This document shows, in pieces, positions 24,201 through 32,449 of a stretch of 37,715 nucleotides of DNA. Under the pieces are notes generated by a model that was not told the origin of the DNA, did not search any database, and saw only the letters and a list, made by a program, of their open reading frames with translations. Where the stretch lies: assembly GCF_003205615.1 (NCBI RefSeq), contig NZ_PYBV01000018.1, positions 20,871 to 58,585 of the forward strand, written 5' to 3'. The position numbers and the translations under genes are program-made. How positions within the stretch are numbered: the first letter of the stretch is position 1; each line of letters begins with the position of its first letter. The DNA comes from Micromonospora arborensis (GTDB lineage Bacteria; Actinomycetota; Actinomycetes; Mycobacteriales; Micromonosporaceae).

Positions 24201-24263
24201 CGGGTGCGTGGGCAAGCGCGTGCTGGGGTGAGCGGGGCGCGGGGGCGGGGCGTGGGGGCGGGG

Positions 24264-27200
24264 TTAGAGGCGCCAGGGTGGAGGGGTGCGGGGTTGATAG
24301 CGGCAGGTGGTGCCGGTCGAGACGGATTCGCGTAGGTGGCTGGCGAGCGCCGGGTGCCGCCCGTCGAGCTTGCGCAGCGTGTCCCGGATCCGCGCGGTCA
24401 CCGTCTTGCGGGCCCGCTCGGCCTCGTCGCCCAGGCGGCGGCTTCGACCGGCCAGCCCCGCGGCCGCACGTAGCTCCTCCAGCAACGCACCCCGCTCGGC
24501 GTCCAACGCGGCCACCTTCCGGTCGTCGTCGCGGGCGGCGGCCCGGTCGATCTCCTCGTCGAGGCGGCCCAGGTGCCGCCGGTAGCGGGCCTTCGCCTCG
24601 TCGTCGAGGACCGGGTCGGCACCCATCCGCCGGGCGGCGACCAGCTCCGGTCCGGCAGCCGGGTCGAGCAACTCCACGGCGGGCACGTCGCTGCCCGGCC
24701 GGCTCAGCAGCAGGTGCAGGTCGTGCAGACCCTTGGCGTCGGGCAGGTGCACCACGACACCGGCGTACGTCAGTTGCCAGACCGGCCCGTCACGCCGAAA
24801 CTCGTACCCCTCACTGGCTGGCGCGACCAGCGTGGCCGGACCGGACGCGAAAACCTGGCCCGGCGCGGCGTTGTCCGGCCCGACGCTCGGACCCGGCGCG
24901 GCGAGCTGGCCCGGCCCGGCGGCTGCGGCCCGCGCGACGCCCTGGCCTGGCGCGACGGCCTGGCGTGCGGTGGTGGTCGGCTCGACCGCGTCGGTGGGGG
25001 CCGGTTCGGCGAGCCGGTGCAGCACCTGCGTCATACCGAGGGCCGCTGCCTGCTGGACGGTCGTGGCACGCAGCGCAGCCAGTGTCGCGGCGTCGCCCGG
25101 CTGGCCCCGGCCGGCGAGGGCGTTCACGAGGCCGGCGCGGGCGATGAGCGACCAGGTACGGGCGCCCAGCCGGTCGGCGGACGCACGGGCGGCCGTGAAG
25201 CCGGCGATGGCGTCGTCCCAGCGTTGCTGGGCGGCGTCGATCAGTGCCAGCCAGTGGTCGACCGGGCCGCTGACGTCGCAGCCGAAGAGCGCCACCATCC
25301 ACTCTCCCCGGTGCGGAGCGAGTGCGGCCCGTGCGGCATCGCAGAGCTGCGGGTCGGCGGACGCGGCGGCTGCCTGCGCGCGTAACCGTAGCCAGATCGG
25401 CGACACCGGACGCGGGTAGCGGATGGCGGCGGCCTCGATGCCGGCGGTCAGCCGGACCGCCGTCTCGCCGTCGCCCCGCTCCGCGGCGGTGATCGCCCGC
25501 AGCAACTCCTGATAGGGATAGTCGACCGGGGTCAGCTCGTCGAGCAGGGTGTCGGCCTCGGCGAACCGACCCTGCAGCAGCAACCGGGACCAGCGCAGGT
25601 GATGGCCCATGAACCCGAACTCGGCATGGCCCGGGTCGGAGAGGTCGCCGAGGACGACGAACCGCTCGTCGGCCTCGGCGAAGTCACCCCGGAAAGCCGC
25701 GATGATCCCGCTGTCGATGGCCGCCGCCATGCCGTGCCGGGTGATGTCGCCGTGCCGGTCCGCGTTGACGAAGGTGGCGAACTCCTCGTTGAAGTGCGGG
25801 TCGCCCAACTCCAGTAGCGCCACCCAGCGCAGCGAGGTGGCCCACAGCTCGGTCTCCCGGTCTCCCGTGCGGCGGGCCACCTCCCGGATCTCGGCGGTCA
25901 GCGCGGCGCGGGCCGCCGCGGTGCCCAACCCCCAGGTGGTGTCGTGGCGGGCCCAGAGGCTGAACGTCAGCGCCTCGTCGTCCTGCCCTCGACGGGCGAT
26001 CGTCTCGGTGACGGTGATCAGGTCGGCGACCAGCGCGCCGACCGACGCGGCGGCGTCCGGTTCGCCGATCAGTTTCCGGTACGCGTCGCGCACCAGCTCA
26101 GCCGCGTCGATCGAGTGAGCGGTCTCCACCTGACGGGCGCGGTTCACGATCAGGGCTACGCGGGCCAGCAACACCGGGTCGTCGAGTGTGCGAGCCAACG
26201 CCCCGGCCTCGGCGAACAGTGCGGCGGACTCCTCCCGGCCGGCGTGGTGATATTGCCCCTCGCCGAACTCGACGAGGATCCGCACGCGTTGCTCCGGGTC
26301 CTCGACGACCTCCAGCGCCCGACGGAAGTGCACCGACGCCTCGTCGGCGGCCAGCCGGACGAACGCGTCCCGCCCGGCGGCGACCAGCAGCGTGGCAACC
26401 CGCGCGCGGTCGAGTGCGGGGCCGGCGAGGTAGGCGTGGCGGGCGAGGTCGGCCGGGATCAGCTGATCGGTGAGCTCCCGCAGGTCGTCGACCGCCCGGA
26501 CGACCGCGCCGTGCCGCGCCTGCCGCTCGTCGTGGGACAGCCCGTCGTAGAGGGTCTCCCGGACCAGGTCGTGGGCGAAGGCGAACCGGCCGCCGCCCCG
26601 GGCGACCACCAGTCGGGCGGTCACCGCACGGTCGAGCAGCCGGTCGACCTGCGCCACCGGGGCGGCGCCGCAGGCCGCCAGGACCTGGCGGTGGAACTCG
26701 CGGCCCAGCACGGCCGCGACGGTGAGCGCCTCGACCACGGCCGGCGGCAACTGGGCCAGGCGGCGGCGCACCGCTTCCCGTACGCCGGGTGCGATCGTGC
26801 CGGCCGCGTCGTCGGCGTGCCACAGCCGGGCGGTCTGCTCGATGAAGAACGGGTTGCCCCCGGTGCGCCGGTGCACCTCGTCGACGAGGTCGGCGTCGGG
26901 TTCCCGCCCGGCGGTGCGTGCCATCAGCGCGGCCACCTCGTCGCGGGAGAGACCGGTGAGGGTGATGGTGGTGGCCTTCGCGACCAGCGGCATCAGCAGG
27001 GGGCGCAGCGGGTGCTCGCCCGACTCGACCTCGGCGTCGCGGTAGGTGCCGACCAGCAGCAACCGCTCGAACCAGGTGTGCTGGGCGGCGAAGCTCAGCA
27101 ACCGCAGTGAGGCCGGGTCGGCCCAGTGCAGGTCGTCGAGGACGACCACGACCGGCCGCTGCTGGGAGACCGCGACCAGCGCGGCGGTCACCGCGTCATA

Positions 27201-27680
27201 CAGCGCGAACGCCTCCTGGTCGGCGGTGTCCGTGTCGACGCCGACCCAGCTGGTGAGCCGCTCGGCCTGCTGCTTGCTGGCGTCGGTCTCGCCGAGCAGG
27301 GCCGCGAGGGCCGGCTCGGCGTCCGGCCGCGCCACCGCCCAGTCGTCGGCGGAGCGCCGCAGGCCGCGCAGCACCTGCACCCACGGCCAGTAGCCGGGGG
27401 CGCTGTCGGAATCCCAGCAGGCGGCACCGAGCACCAGCGCGCCGCGTTGCCGGGCCTCCCGGGCGGCCGACGTGACGAGGGTCGTCTTGCCGATGCCCGG
27501 CTCGCCGGTGACCAGGACCAGGCCGCCGTGGCTGGTGGTGGCGCGGTCGAGCTCAGCGCGCAGCAGACCCGCGGGGTGATCCCGCCCGATGATGGCGTCG
27601 CCGCGCCGCGCGTCCATGGTTTCCAGACGGTACTTGAAGCGTCCGACACCGCGGGCGAATTGTTCGGGGTGCCTGCTCAC
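24264..27680 (-). CDS. Large MalT/STAND-like signalling ATPase without LuxR helix-turn-helix
   Basis: A 1138-residue AAA/STAND-type ATPase as in actinobacterial LuxR/MalT and SARP-like regulators. The ATPase is at about 30-330: Walker A GEPGIGKTT (59-67), Walker B VVVVLDDLHWADP, then LLLVGTYRDAEVE and the GGNPFF sensor segment (RRTGGNPFFIEQTARLW). A long helical, TPR-like region follows (about 400-900). After an Ala/Gly/Pro linker (about 915-975) comes a C-terminal domain with VWQLTYAGVVVHLPDAKGLHD..LLSRPG and a coiled coil ARYRRHLGRLDEEIDRAAARD, ending TGTTCRYQP. That C-terminal module replaces the LuxR HTH. The GTG at 27680 has GAGG eight bases upstream; ATG 27617 is an alternative. Divergent from the HTH/DUF4180 operon. 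Confidence 0.85.
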   Translation of the reverse strand: MSRHPEQFARGVGRFKYRLETMDARRGDAIIGRDHPAGLLRAELDRATTSHGGLVLVTGEPGIGKTTLVTSAAREARQRGALVLGAACWDSDSAPGYWPWVQVLRGLRRSADDWAVARPDAEPALAALLGETDASKQQAERLTSWVGVDTDTADQEAFALYDAVTAALVAVSQQRPVVVVLDDLHWADPASLRLLSFAAQHTWFERLLLVGTYRDAEVESGEHPLRPLLMPLVAKATTITLTGLSRDEVAALMARTAGREPDADLVDEVHRRTGGNPFFIEQTARLWHADDAAGTIAPGVREAVRRRLAQLPPAVVEALTVAAVLGREFHRQVLAACGAAPVAQVDRLLDRAVTARLVVARGGGRFAFAHDLVRETLYDGLSHDERQARHGAVVRAVDDLRELTDQLIPADLARHAYLAGPALDRARVATLLVAAGRDAFVRLAADEASVHFRRALEVVEDPEQRVRILVEFGEGQYHHAGREESAALFAEAGALARTLDDPVLLARVALIVNRARQVETAHSIDAAELVRDAYRKLIGEPDAAASVGALVADLITVTETIARRGQDDEALTFSLWARHDTTWGLGTAAARAALTAEIREVARRTGDRETELWATSLRWVALLELGDPHFNEEFATFVNADRHGDITRHGMAAAIDSGIIAAFRGDFAEADERFVVLGDLSDPGHAEFGFMGHHLRWSRLLLQGRFAEADTLLDELTPVDYPYQELLRAITAAERGDGETAVRLTAGIEAAAIRYPRPVSPIWLRLRAQAAAASADPQLCDAARAALAPHRGEWMVALFGCDVSGPVDHWLALIDAAQQRWDDAIAGFTAARASADRLGARTWSLIARAGLVNALAGRGQPGDAATLAALRATTVQQAAALGMTQVLHRLAEPAPTDAVEPTTTARQAVAPGQGVARAAAAGPGQLAAPGPSVGPDNAAPGQVFASGPATLVAPASEGYEFRRDGPVWQLTYAGVVVHLPDAKGLHDLHLLLSRPGSDVPAVELLDPAAGPELVAARRMGADPVLDDEAKARYRRHLGRLDEEIDRAAARDDDRKVAALDAERGALLEELRAAAGLAGRSRRLGDEAERARKTVTARIRDTLRKLDGRHPALASHLRESVSTGTTCRYQPRTPPPWRL

Positions 27681-27745
27681 GCATCAGACCTCAACATTAC
27701 CCAAACTTCCCGATCCGGCTAAAGTAGGGAGCGATGAAGGAAGAC

Positions 27746-28186
27746 ATGTACTCAGTTGAGCAGGTCGCCGATCGACTCGGGCTGCACGTGCGAACGGTGC
27801 GCGGCTACATCCGCTCCGGCCGGCTGAGGGCGGTGCGGATCGGCAAGCAGTATCGGATCGCCGGCAGCGATCTCGACGCGCTCACCGGCCAGGCCTCGGC
27901 CGCCACCACCGTCATTGGTCAGGCGGAGGTGTCGAGCATCGTGCAGATCGACGGCGTCGACCGGGCCGCCGCGGACCGGCTCGGGACGCTCATGCTCGCC
28001 AGCGCCAACACCAGCCACGACCAGGCCAACCCGCTGCGGGTGCAGACCGTGTACGACGAGCAACGCCACCGCATGAAGATCATCATCCTGGGTGATCCCG
28101 CCTCCACCGCCGAGCTGCTGCACCTGCTCGACGCCGTCCTCAACGCCGACAACGGCCTGCTCGACCGGGAGGTCCACGATGCCTGA
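27746..28186 (+). CDS. Excisionase-type helix-turn-helix regulator
   Basis: A protein of about 146 residues with an N-terminal MerR/excisionase-type DNA-binding domain (about 1-48: MYSVEQVADRLGLHVRTVRG, then YIRSGRLRAVRIGKQYRIAG and SDLDALTG) and a C-terminal domain of about 85 residues (VSSIVQIDGVDRAAADRLGT, MKIIILGDPASTAELLHLLD) that may sense a ligand or bind a partner. I chose the ATG at 27746 since AAGGA lies four bases upstream; an ATG at 27734 (MKED added) has AGGGAG only two bases before it. The DUF4180 gene overlaps its end by eight bases, so both form one operon. Divergent from the 1138-residue ATPase. Confidence 0.88.
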   Translation: MYSVEQVADRLGLHVRTVRGYIRSGRLRAVRIGKQYRIAGSDLDALTGQASAATTVIGQAEVSSIVQIDGVDRAAADRLGTLMLASANTSHDQANPLRVQTVYDEQRHRMKIIILGDPASTAELLHLLDAVLNADNGLLDREVHDA

Positions 28187-28547
28187 CGAAATCCAGGAAC
28201 GCGCCGGGGTGCAGGTGCTGGTCTGCGACCCGGCGGGCCCGACGGTGGCCACCGAGCAGGACGCGCTGGACCTGGTCGGCGCGGCGTTCCTCGGCGCCCA
28301 GGTGGTCGCCGTGCCGGCCAACCGACTCGACGAACGCTTCTTCTCGCTGGGCACCCGCTTCGCGGGCGACGTGATGCAGAAGTTCGTCAACTACCGGCTG
28401 CGGCTGGCCGTCGTCGGCGACATCTCGGCGCAGCTCGCGGAGAGTTCCGCGTTGCGCGCCCTGGTGCAGGAGTCGAACCAGGGCGGCCACATCTGGTTCC
28501 TCCCGGACCTCGACGCCCTCGACGCTCGCCTCCGCGCCGCGCAGTAG
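28179..28547 (+). CDS. DUF4180 protein
   Basis: A 122-residue protein of the DUF4180 family: GVQVLVCDPAGPTVATEQDA, then LDLVGAAFLGAQVVAVPANR, LDERFFSLGTRFAGDVMQKF and NYRLRLAVVGDISAQ. The fold and role are not known to me beyond the family name; the pattern (LDERFF, FVNYRLRLAVVGD) is close to that of STAS/SpoIIAA-like signal domains, which also place a 'FF.L.t..ag...qkf' segment here. GGGAGG stands six bases before the ATG, inside the upstream gene. Being translated from the same mRNA as the HTH regulator suggests a regulatory partner. The next gene converges five bases after the stop. Confidence 0.9.
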   Translation: MPDEIQERAGVQVLVCDPAGPTVATEQDALDLVGAAFLGAQVVAVPANRLDERFFSLGTRFAGDVMQKFVNYRLRLAVVGDISAQLAESSALRALVQESNQGGHIWFLPDLDALDARLRAAQ

Positions 28548-28552
28548 CCAGC

Positions 28553-29182
28553 TCAACGGTTGTGGGCGACCGCCATCTCCACTGCGTCCGGCTCTACTCC
28601 CCGGACCCGAGCCTGCTCGGCCGCCCAGCGCAGATAGGCCAGCCACTCCTCGGGTGACCACCCGTTTCGCCGACCGACACCGGCCTCGACGGGGAGTTGG
28701 CTGGCCACGACGCGGTCGAGGATCAGGGGCTGCACGCCGCCCACGCCTCGCCGATAGCCGACGAAGTAGAGGACCTTCGTGAACAGGCCCGGCCCCAACC
28801 ACGGCAGGCGAGCCTGGTCGGGGTCGCGGAAACGCTGGTACGCCGTGCGCAGCACCTCCTCGTCGGGTGCCGACGCGGTCAGCTCCTCCAGCGCGTACGC
28901 CAGGCGTTTGCCGTCCGGATCGGCGCCCAGCGACTTTGTGGCACGCCACGGGCCGTACCCGATGGGGCCGTAACCCCAGACCAGCACGGCCGTCAGCAGT
29001 TGTCGTGGGCTCACGGAACCGGCCCGGTACGCGTCGGCCACCGCGAAGACGTCGCGCCGCCAGATCTCGCCGCTCGCTGGCAGGGGGTCGGGCCAGGCGT
29101 CCGGCGGCACCCCCGCTCGCCACCGGCTGATGTTCACGGTGACCGCGGCCCGCTCACCCGGTAACACCACAACGTCGGTCAT
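28553..29182 (-). CDS. OGG-fold (helix-hairpin-helix glycosylase-like) protein
   Basis: A 209-residue protein that I associate with the '8-oxoguanine DNA glycosylase OGG fold' family. The middle region GPGLFTKVLYFVGY followed by QPLILDRVVASQLPV matches the pattern of glycosylase-fold proteins, where the second segment holds the catalytic Asp (here in LILDR); the usual catalytic Lys before it could be the one in FTKVLYF. The N-terminal part (WRRDVFAVADAYRAGSVSPR) and end (WSPEEWLAYLRWAAEQARVR) are helical. If active it would remove damaged bases, but family members are mostly untested. ATG with GAGGGAGG upstream. Tail-to-tail with the DUF4180 gene. Confidence 0.6.
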   Translation of the reverse strand: MTDVVVLPGERAAVTVNISRWRAGVPPDAWPDPLPASGEIWRRDVFAVADAYRAGSVSPRQLLTAVLVWGYGPIGYGPWRATKSLGADPDGKRLAYALEELTASAPDEEVLRTAYQRFRDPDQARLPWLGPGLFTKVLYFVGYRRGVGGVQPLILDRVVASQLPVEAGVGRRNGWSPEEWLAYLRWAAEQARVRGVEPDAVEMAVAHNR

Positions 29183-29360
29183 GATCGCCTCCCTCGGAAC
29201 CTGTCCTCCGTCCGGACGCTACGACCGAGGCAGTCCCGCCAGCCGTCCGCTGACGCCATATCGCGGTATCGACCGCTCACCTGTCCCGGCGTGTCCGTGG
29301 CGTTGCTCGGTCGGCGAGTCGTCCGCATCAGCCAACGCAAATACAGGCAGGCTGTTCGGC

Positions 29361-30143
29361 ATGGGGCCAGAAATCGTCATCGCGGTGGTGTCCGCGGCTG
29401 TGGCGCTGATCAGCGTGGCGGTGACCTACCGGACCGCTCTCGTCACCCACCGCCTGCAGGTCGAGGCGCGCAACCGAGAAAAGGTGGAAGTCGCGGAGGA
29501 CCTGTTCCGTCGTTACCGGGTGCCACTGCTGGCGTCCGCTGACTCGCTGCAAGATCGGCTGCACAATGTGCTCAGCCGAAACTTCCTGCGCACGTACCTG
29601 CATTCCGCCGACAACGAGAACCAGCACTATGTCCGCCACAACACTGTGTACGTCCTCGCCGAGCACCTGGCCTGGCTGGAGGTGCTCCGCCGGGAACAGC
29701 GCTTCCTCGACCTTGACTCGGTGAAGAGCACCAAGGAGCTGTTCACCGCGATCCAGCGGATTCATCATTCCCTGGCCACCGACGGACTGCCCGGACCGTT
29801 CCGCGTGTTCAGGGGGCACCAGCGCGCCATCGGCGAGATCATGCTGCACCGGGTCGAGTCGTCCGAGGGCCCGGTGACGGACGTGCTGGGATACGCGGCC
29901 TTCTGCCACCGCCTCGAAACCGACCCGGGGTTCGCCTCCTGGTTCACCCGCCTCCTCGCGGAGGTGGACGACGTAGAAGCACGAGGCCGCCGGGGGAATG
30001 AGCGGCTGGTGCTCCTGCAGAACGCCCTCGTCGAACTCATCGAGCTGCTCGATCCCGAGGGCGAATGGCTCCCGGTGGAGCACCGCGAGCGGTTGCCCAG
30101 GGCGGAACTGATTCTGCCCACGTCCCGCACACCCAACGGGTGA
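29361..30143 (+). CDS. Membrane-anchored conserved hypothetical protein
   Basis: A 260-residue protein with one N-terminal membrane helix (IVIAVVSAAVALISVAVTYR, 4-23) and a long cytoplasmic helical part. Blocks such as VAEDLFRRYRVPLLASADSL, RHNTVYVLAEHLAWLEVLRR and LPGPFRVFRGHQRAIGE look conserved; I recall similar actinobacterial hypotheticals but no named family. The cytoplasmic part is rich in Arg/Glu and could dimerise. ATG at 29361, with AGGCAGG about nine bases upstream, chosen because the membrane helix begins at residue 4; the reading frame is open further upstream to 29130 but without good coding pattern. Function unknown. Confidence 0.75.
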   Translation: MGPEIVIAVVSAAVALISVAVTYRTALVTHRLQVEARNREKVEVAEDLFRRYRVPLLASADSLQDRLHNVLSRNFLRTYLHSADNENQHYVRHNTVYVLAEHLAWLEVLRREQRFLDLDSVKSTKELFTAIQRIHHSLATDGLPGPFRVFRGHQRAIGEIMLHRVESSEGPVTDVLGYAAFCHRLETDPGFASWFTRLLAEVDDVEARGRRGNERLVLLQNALVELIELLDPEGEWLPVEHRERLPRAELILPTSRTPNG

Positions 30144-30181
30144 CAGCCCCGATCGGCAGGGCACGGTCACGATGGGCCAGC

Positions 30182-30219
30182 GGTGTGGCCGCCCAGCACG
30201 GAAGCGGGACGGCCACGCC
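30182..30219. terminator. Hairpin between convergent genes
   Basis: GGTGTGGCCG (30182-30191) pairs with CGGCCACGCC (30210-30219), one T-G wobble, with an 18-base loop. It lies between stops at 30143 (+) and 30229 (-) and probably ends one or both transcripts. Confidence 0.45.
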
Positions 30220-30228
30220 ACATCAGCG

Positions 30229-31134
30229 TTACGCCGTAGCGCAGATGGCGTATGCCGTGTCGGACCAGTTGCCGGCGAAGGCGTCCTCCTCGTAGGCACC
30301 CGTGTCGACGGTGGTCGGAGCGGTCGCGGGACCGCCGTTGGGGCGGAAGTCGTCCACGATGCCCTCACCGGTGACACCGTTCAGCTCGTAGCCGGCGCCG
30401 GTCAGCACCTTGCCGGCCGGGCAGCCTGCGACGACACTGCGGAAGTCGAGGGAGTTACTGGCGCCCGTGGTGGACGCCCGCACCAGACCCGGCAGCGGGT
30501 TGGCGCAGATCGCGTACGCGGTCGCGGACCAGCTCAGGGCAGTGGCATCCGACTCGTAGGCACCGACGGTGACGGCGGTCGGTGCCGCGGCCACACCGCC
30601 GTTGGGGCGGAAGTCGTCGACGACGCCCTCACCGGTGACACCGTTGAGCTCGTAACCCGTACCGGTCAGGACCTTGCCGACCGGGCAGGTCGCGGTGGCG
30701 GAGTGGAAGTCGGCCGAGTCGCTGACGCTGACCGCGGAGACCCGCACCAGGCCGGGCAGTGGGTTGGCACAGATCGCGTACGCCGTCACCGACCAGTTGC
30801 CCGCGAACGCCTCCGTCTCGTAGGCGCCCACCGTGACGGCCGTCGGCGGGGCGGCCGGGCCGCCATTGGGGCGCAGATCGTCGACGATGCCCTCACCGGT
30901 GACGCCGTTCAGTTCGTAACCCGTGCCGGTCAGGACCTTGCCGGCTGGGCAGGTCGCGGTGGCGCTGTGGAAGTCGGCCGAGTTGCTGACGCTGACCGCA
31001 GCGATCCGCACCAGGCCGGGGACCGCGGCGGACGCCGGGCTCGCCGGGGCGATCACCGCCCCGGCCGCGACGAGACCGAGCACGAGTACGGACGCTCGCG
31101 CGCCGAACCGCCGGGCTTGTTTCGTGGTACGCAT
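30229..31134 (-). CDS. Secreted protein of three near-identical ~88-residue repeats
   Basis: A 301-residue exported protein with no family name known to me. Residues 1-37 are a Sec signal peptide (LVLGLVAAGAVIAPASPASA). The rest is three repeats starting GLVR at 40, 128 and 217 (period 88-89). Each repeat holds CPAGKVLTGTGYELNGVTGE, DDFRPNGG, VGAYE and W(S)xTAYAICA; each has exactly two cysteines (62/122, 150/210, 238/298), presumably one disulphide per repeat. Small beta-rich repeats of this kind suggest a cell-surface or matrix-binding role. GGGAG lies well placed before the ATG. Repeats 1 and 2 are closest to each other. It probably acts outside the cell. Confidence 0.85.
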   Translation of the reverse strand: MRTTKQARRFGARASVLVLGLVAAGAVIAPASPASAAVPGLVRIAAVSVSNSADFHSATATCPAGKVLTGTGYELNGVTGEGIVDDLRPNGGPAAPPTAVTVGAYETEAFAGNWSVTAYAICANPLPGLVRVSAVSVSDSADFHSATATCPVGKVLTGTGYELNGVTGEGVVDDFRPNGGVAAAPTAVTVGAYESDATALSWSATAYAICANPLPGLVRASTTGASNSLDFRSVVAGCPAGKVLTGAGYELNGVTGEGIVDDFRPNGGPATAPTTVDTGAYEEDAFAGNWSDTAYAICATA

Positions 31135-31313
31135 GGTGTTTCTCCCGTCTGAGGCCTGGCCGGCGGCTGTGTGTTGGCACCGACCCCAAGGCCAATCGTG
31201 ATGACGGGTTCACGGTAGGTAGTCACCTGACCAGGCATTATCCCCAAACCGACTACGTCGCGTAACGGACCATGTGGCCGGGGCGAGCCGCGTCGGGCCG
31301 GTCATGCCCCGAC

Positions 31314-31361
31314 GAGCGATATACCTGTGCGTCATAGTTATGACCCAGAGGTATATCGCTC
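31314..31361. repeat. Near-perfect palindrome with 23-bp arms
   Basis: The arms 31314-31336 and 31339-31361 are inverted copies with two mismatches and a two-base centre (GT). Each holds GAGCGATATACC and TCATA; it is far more AT-rich than the surroundings. It lies between the secreted repeat protein and the decayed reductase. It could be a REP/MITE-like mobile element, a terminator, or an operator; size and closed centre favour a dispersed element or cruciform. Confidence 0.7.
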
Positions 31362-31396
31362 TTCGAGCCATCAGGGGCGACCGCCTTGGGATTCGT

Positions 31397-31845
31397 TCAA
31401 CCACCGCCCGGCCGCTCTGCGGGCAGGTGAATGCACGCGGCGGGAATGCCGAGAGCCAGCAACCCTGGCCGTGCGGCGGCCAGCATCGCGAGTGGGCCGC
31501 AGGGGTAGATGTCCTGGCCGGGCTGGTGGTGGTCGAGTGCGATGGTTCGACGAGGGCGCGCAGCGGCGCCAGACCGGTGCCACCCGCGACGAGCAGCAGA
31601 TCGTCGGTGCGCGCCGGGTCGAGACTGAAGCCGGTGTTGCCGGGTGGGCCGAGCCAAAGCAGCTCGCCGGGGCGTACCTCATGGACCGGCGGTGGGAGAC
31701 GGTGCCGGCGGGTACGGCGCGGACGTGCAGCTCGACGGTGCCGTCGGCGCGTGGGGCGTTGGCCGGCGAGAGCCAGCGCCAGTGCCCCGGCAGGCGCGGT
31801 GTGCAGACCGGAACGGCCTGGCCTGGCTGGTGGGGCAGTCGCCGC
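31397..31845 (-). pseudogene. Decayed flavohaemoprotein/ferredoxin-type FAD-NAD reductase
   Basis: Remains of an oxidoreductase of the FAD-binding globin/ferredoxin-reductase type, readable only by changing frame. Frame one (about 31840-31690) gives PGQAVPVCTPRLPGHW, then WLSPANAPRADGTVELHVRA and VPAGTVSH, the FAD-binding part. Frame two (about 31690-31560) gives VHEVRPGELLWLGPPGNTGF and LLLVAGGTGLAPLRALVE, the NAD site. Frame three (about 31500-31397) gives QDIYPCGPLAMLAAARPGLL and ALGIPAACIHLPAERPGG, the end of the NAD domain. About 60 residues that should lie between the second and third parts are missing, as is the N-terminal (globin) half. So it has two frame shifts, an internal deletion and a lost start: not functional. 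Confidence 0.8.
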
Positions 31846-31909
31846 CAGGGACATACCGTGATCGGTATGCGCTCGACTCGGCATCGGTCGTATCGGGCAG
31901 ACTGCGGGC

Positions 31910-32428
31910 ATGACGGAACGCCCGGTGCTGTATCTGGTCGTCTGCGCCGCGGGTCCGGCGGAGCACATCGACGAGCTGGTCGACCTGCTGCTCGCCGACG
32001 GGTGGCAGGTGTGCATGATCGTCAGCCCGACCGCCGCGCCATGGCTCGACCGGGCGGCGTTGCAAGACAAGACCGGCTATCTCGTACGCGTCGAGTGGCG
32101 GATGCCCGGCGACCCCGAACCGCACCCGCCGGCCGATGTGGTCCTGGCCGCGCCGGTCACGTTCAACACGGTGACGAAGTGGGCGCTGGGCATCAACGAC
32201 ACTCTGGCGCTCGGCGTCCTCAACGAATCGCTGGGCGCGGGCCTCCCGATCCTTGCGTTCCCGCACGTCAAGGCAGAGCTGGCCGCGCATCCGGCGTATA
32301 CGGATCATCTGGCGGTGCTGCGCGCTGCCGGCGTTGTCCTGGCTGCCGGAAACCCGCTGAACCCTACGAACGGGCCGGGACGGTGGAACGTGGTCATTGA
32401 GGCGCTGCGTTCGGCTCACCGCTCCTGA
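31910..32428 (+). CDS. HFCD-type flavoprotein (phosphopantothenoylcysteine decarboxylase-like)
   Basis: A 172-residue protein of the flavoprotein (HFCD) family that includes CoaC decarboxylase, Dfp, and the lantibiotic decarboxylases EpiD/LanD. Visible: opening VLYLVVCAAGPAEHIDELVD, LLADGWQVCMIVSPTA, the central APVTFNTVTKWALGIND that forms the FMN-site loop and GVLNESLGAGLPILAFPHVK. It lacks the active His-containing segment and PASANT motif of true CoaC (here it reads APVTFNT), so the exact reaction is uncertain; actinomycetes carry several such orphan copies. No lanthipeptide genes adjoin, and the main coaBC gene should be elsewhere. Start ATG without clear ribosome site. Confidence 0.85.
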   Translation: MTERPVLYLVVCAAGPAEHIDELVDLLLADGWQVCMIVSPTAAPWLDRAALQDKTGYLVRVEWRMPGDPEPHPPADVVLAAPVTFNTVTKWALGINDTLALGVLNESLGAGLPILAFPHVKAELAAHPAYTDHLAVLRAAGVVLAAGNPLNPTNGPGRWNVVIEALRSAHRS

Positions 32429-32449
32429 ACGAGTTCCCGCCGCCGCTGC

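Noticed and set aside
22893..24215. Long minus-strand frame opposite the DrrB-type permease.
   Set aside because: It runs through the C tract and the minisatellite and has His/Gly/Glu-rich low complexity; the permease on the plus strand has clear membrane helices.
23960..24231. Arg/Gly/Ala repeat protein encoded across the tandem repeat on either strand.
   Set aside because: The 26-bp period reads through all three frames, giving the same low-complexity peptide everywhere; no start or codon bias supports translation.
31910..32428. Lanthipeptide decarboxylase (LanD) as part of a biosynthetic cluster.
   Set aside because: No precursor, dehydratase or cyclase genes are nearby; only the general HFCD flavoprotein family can be supported.
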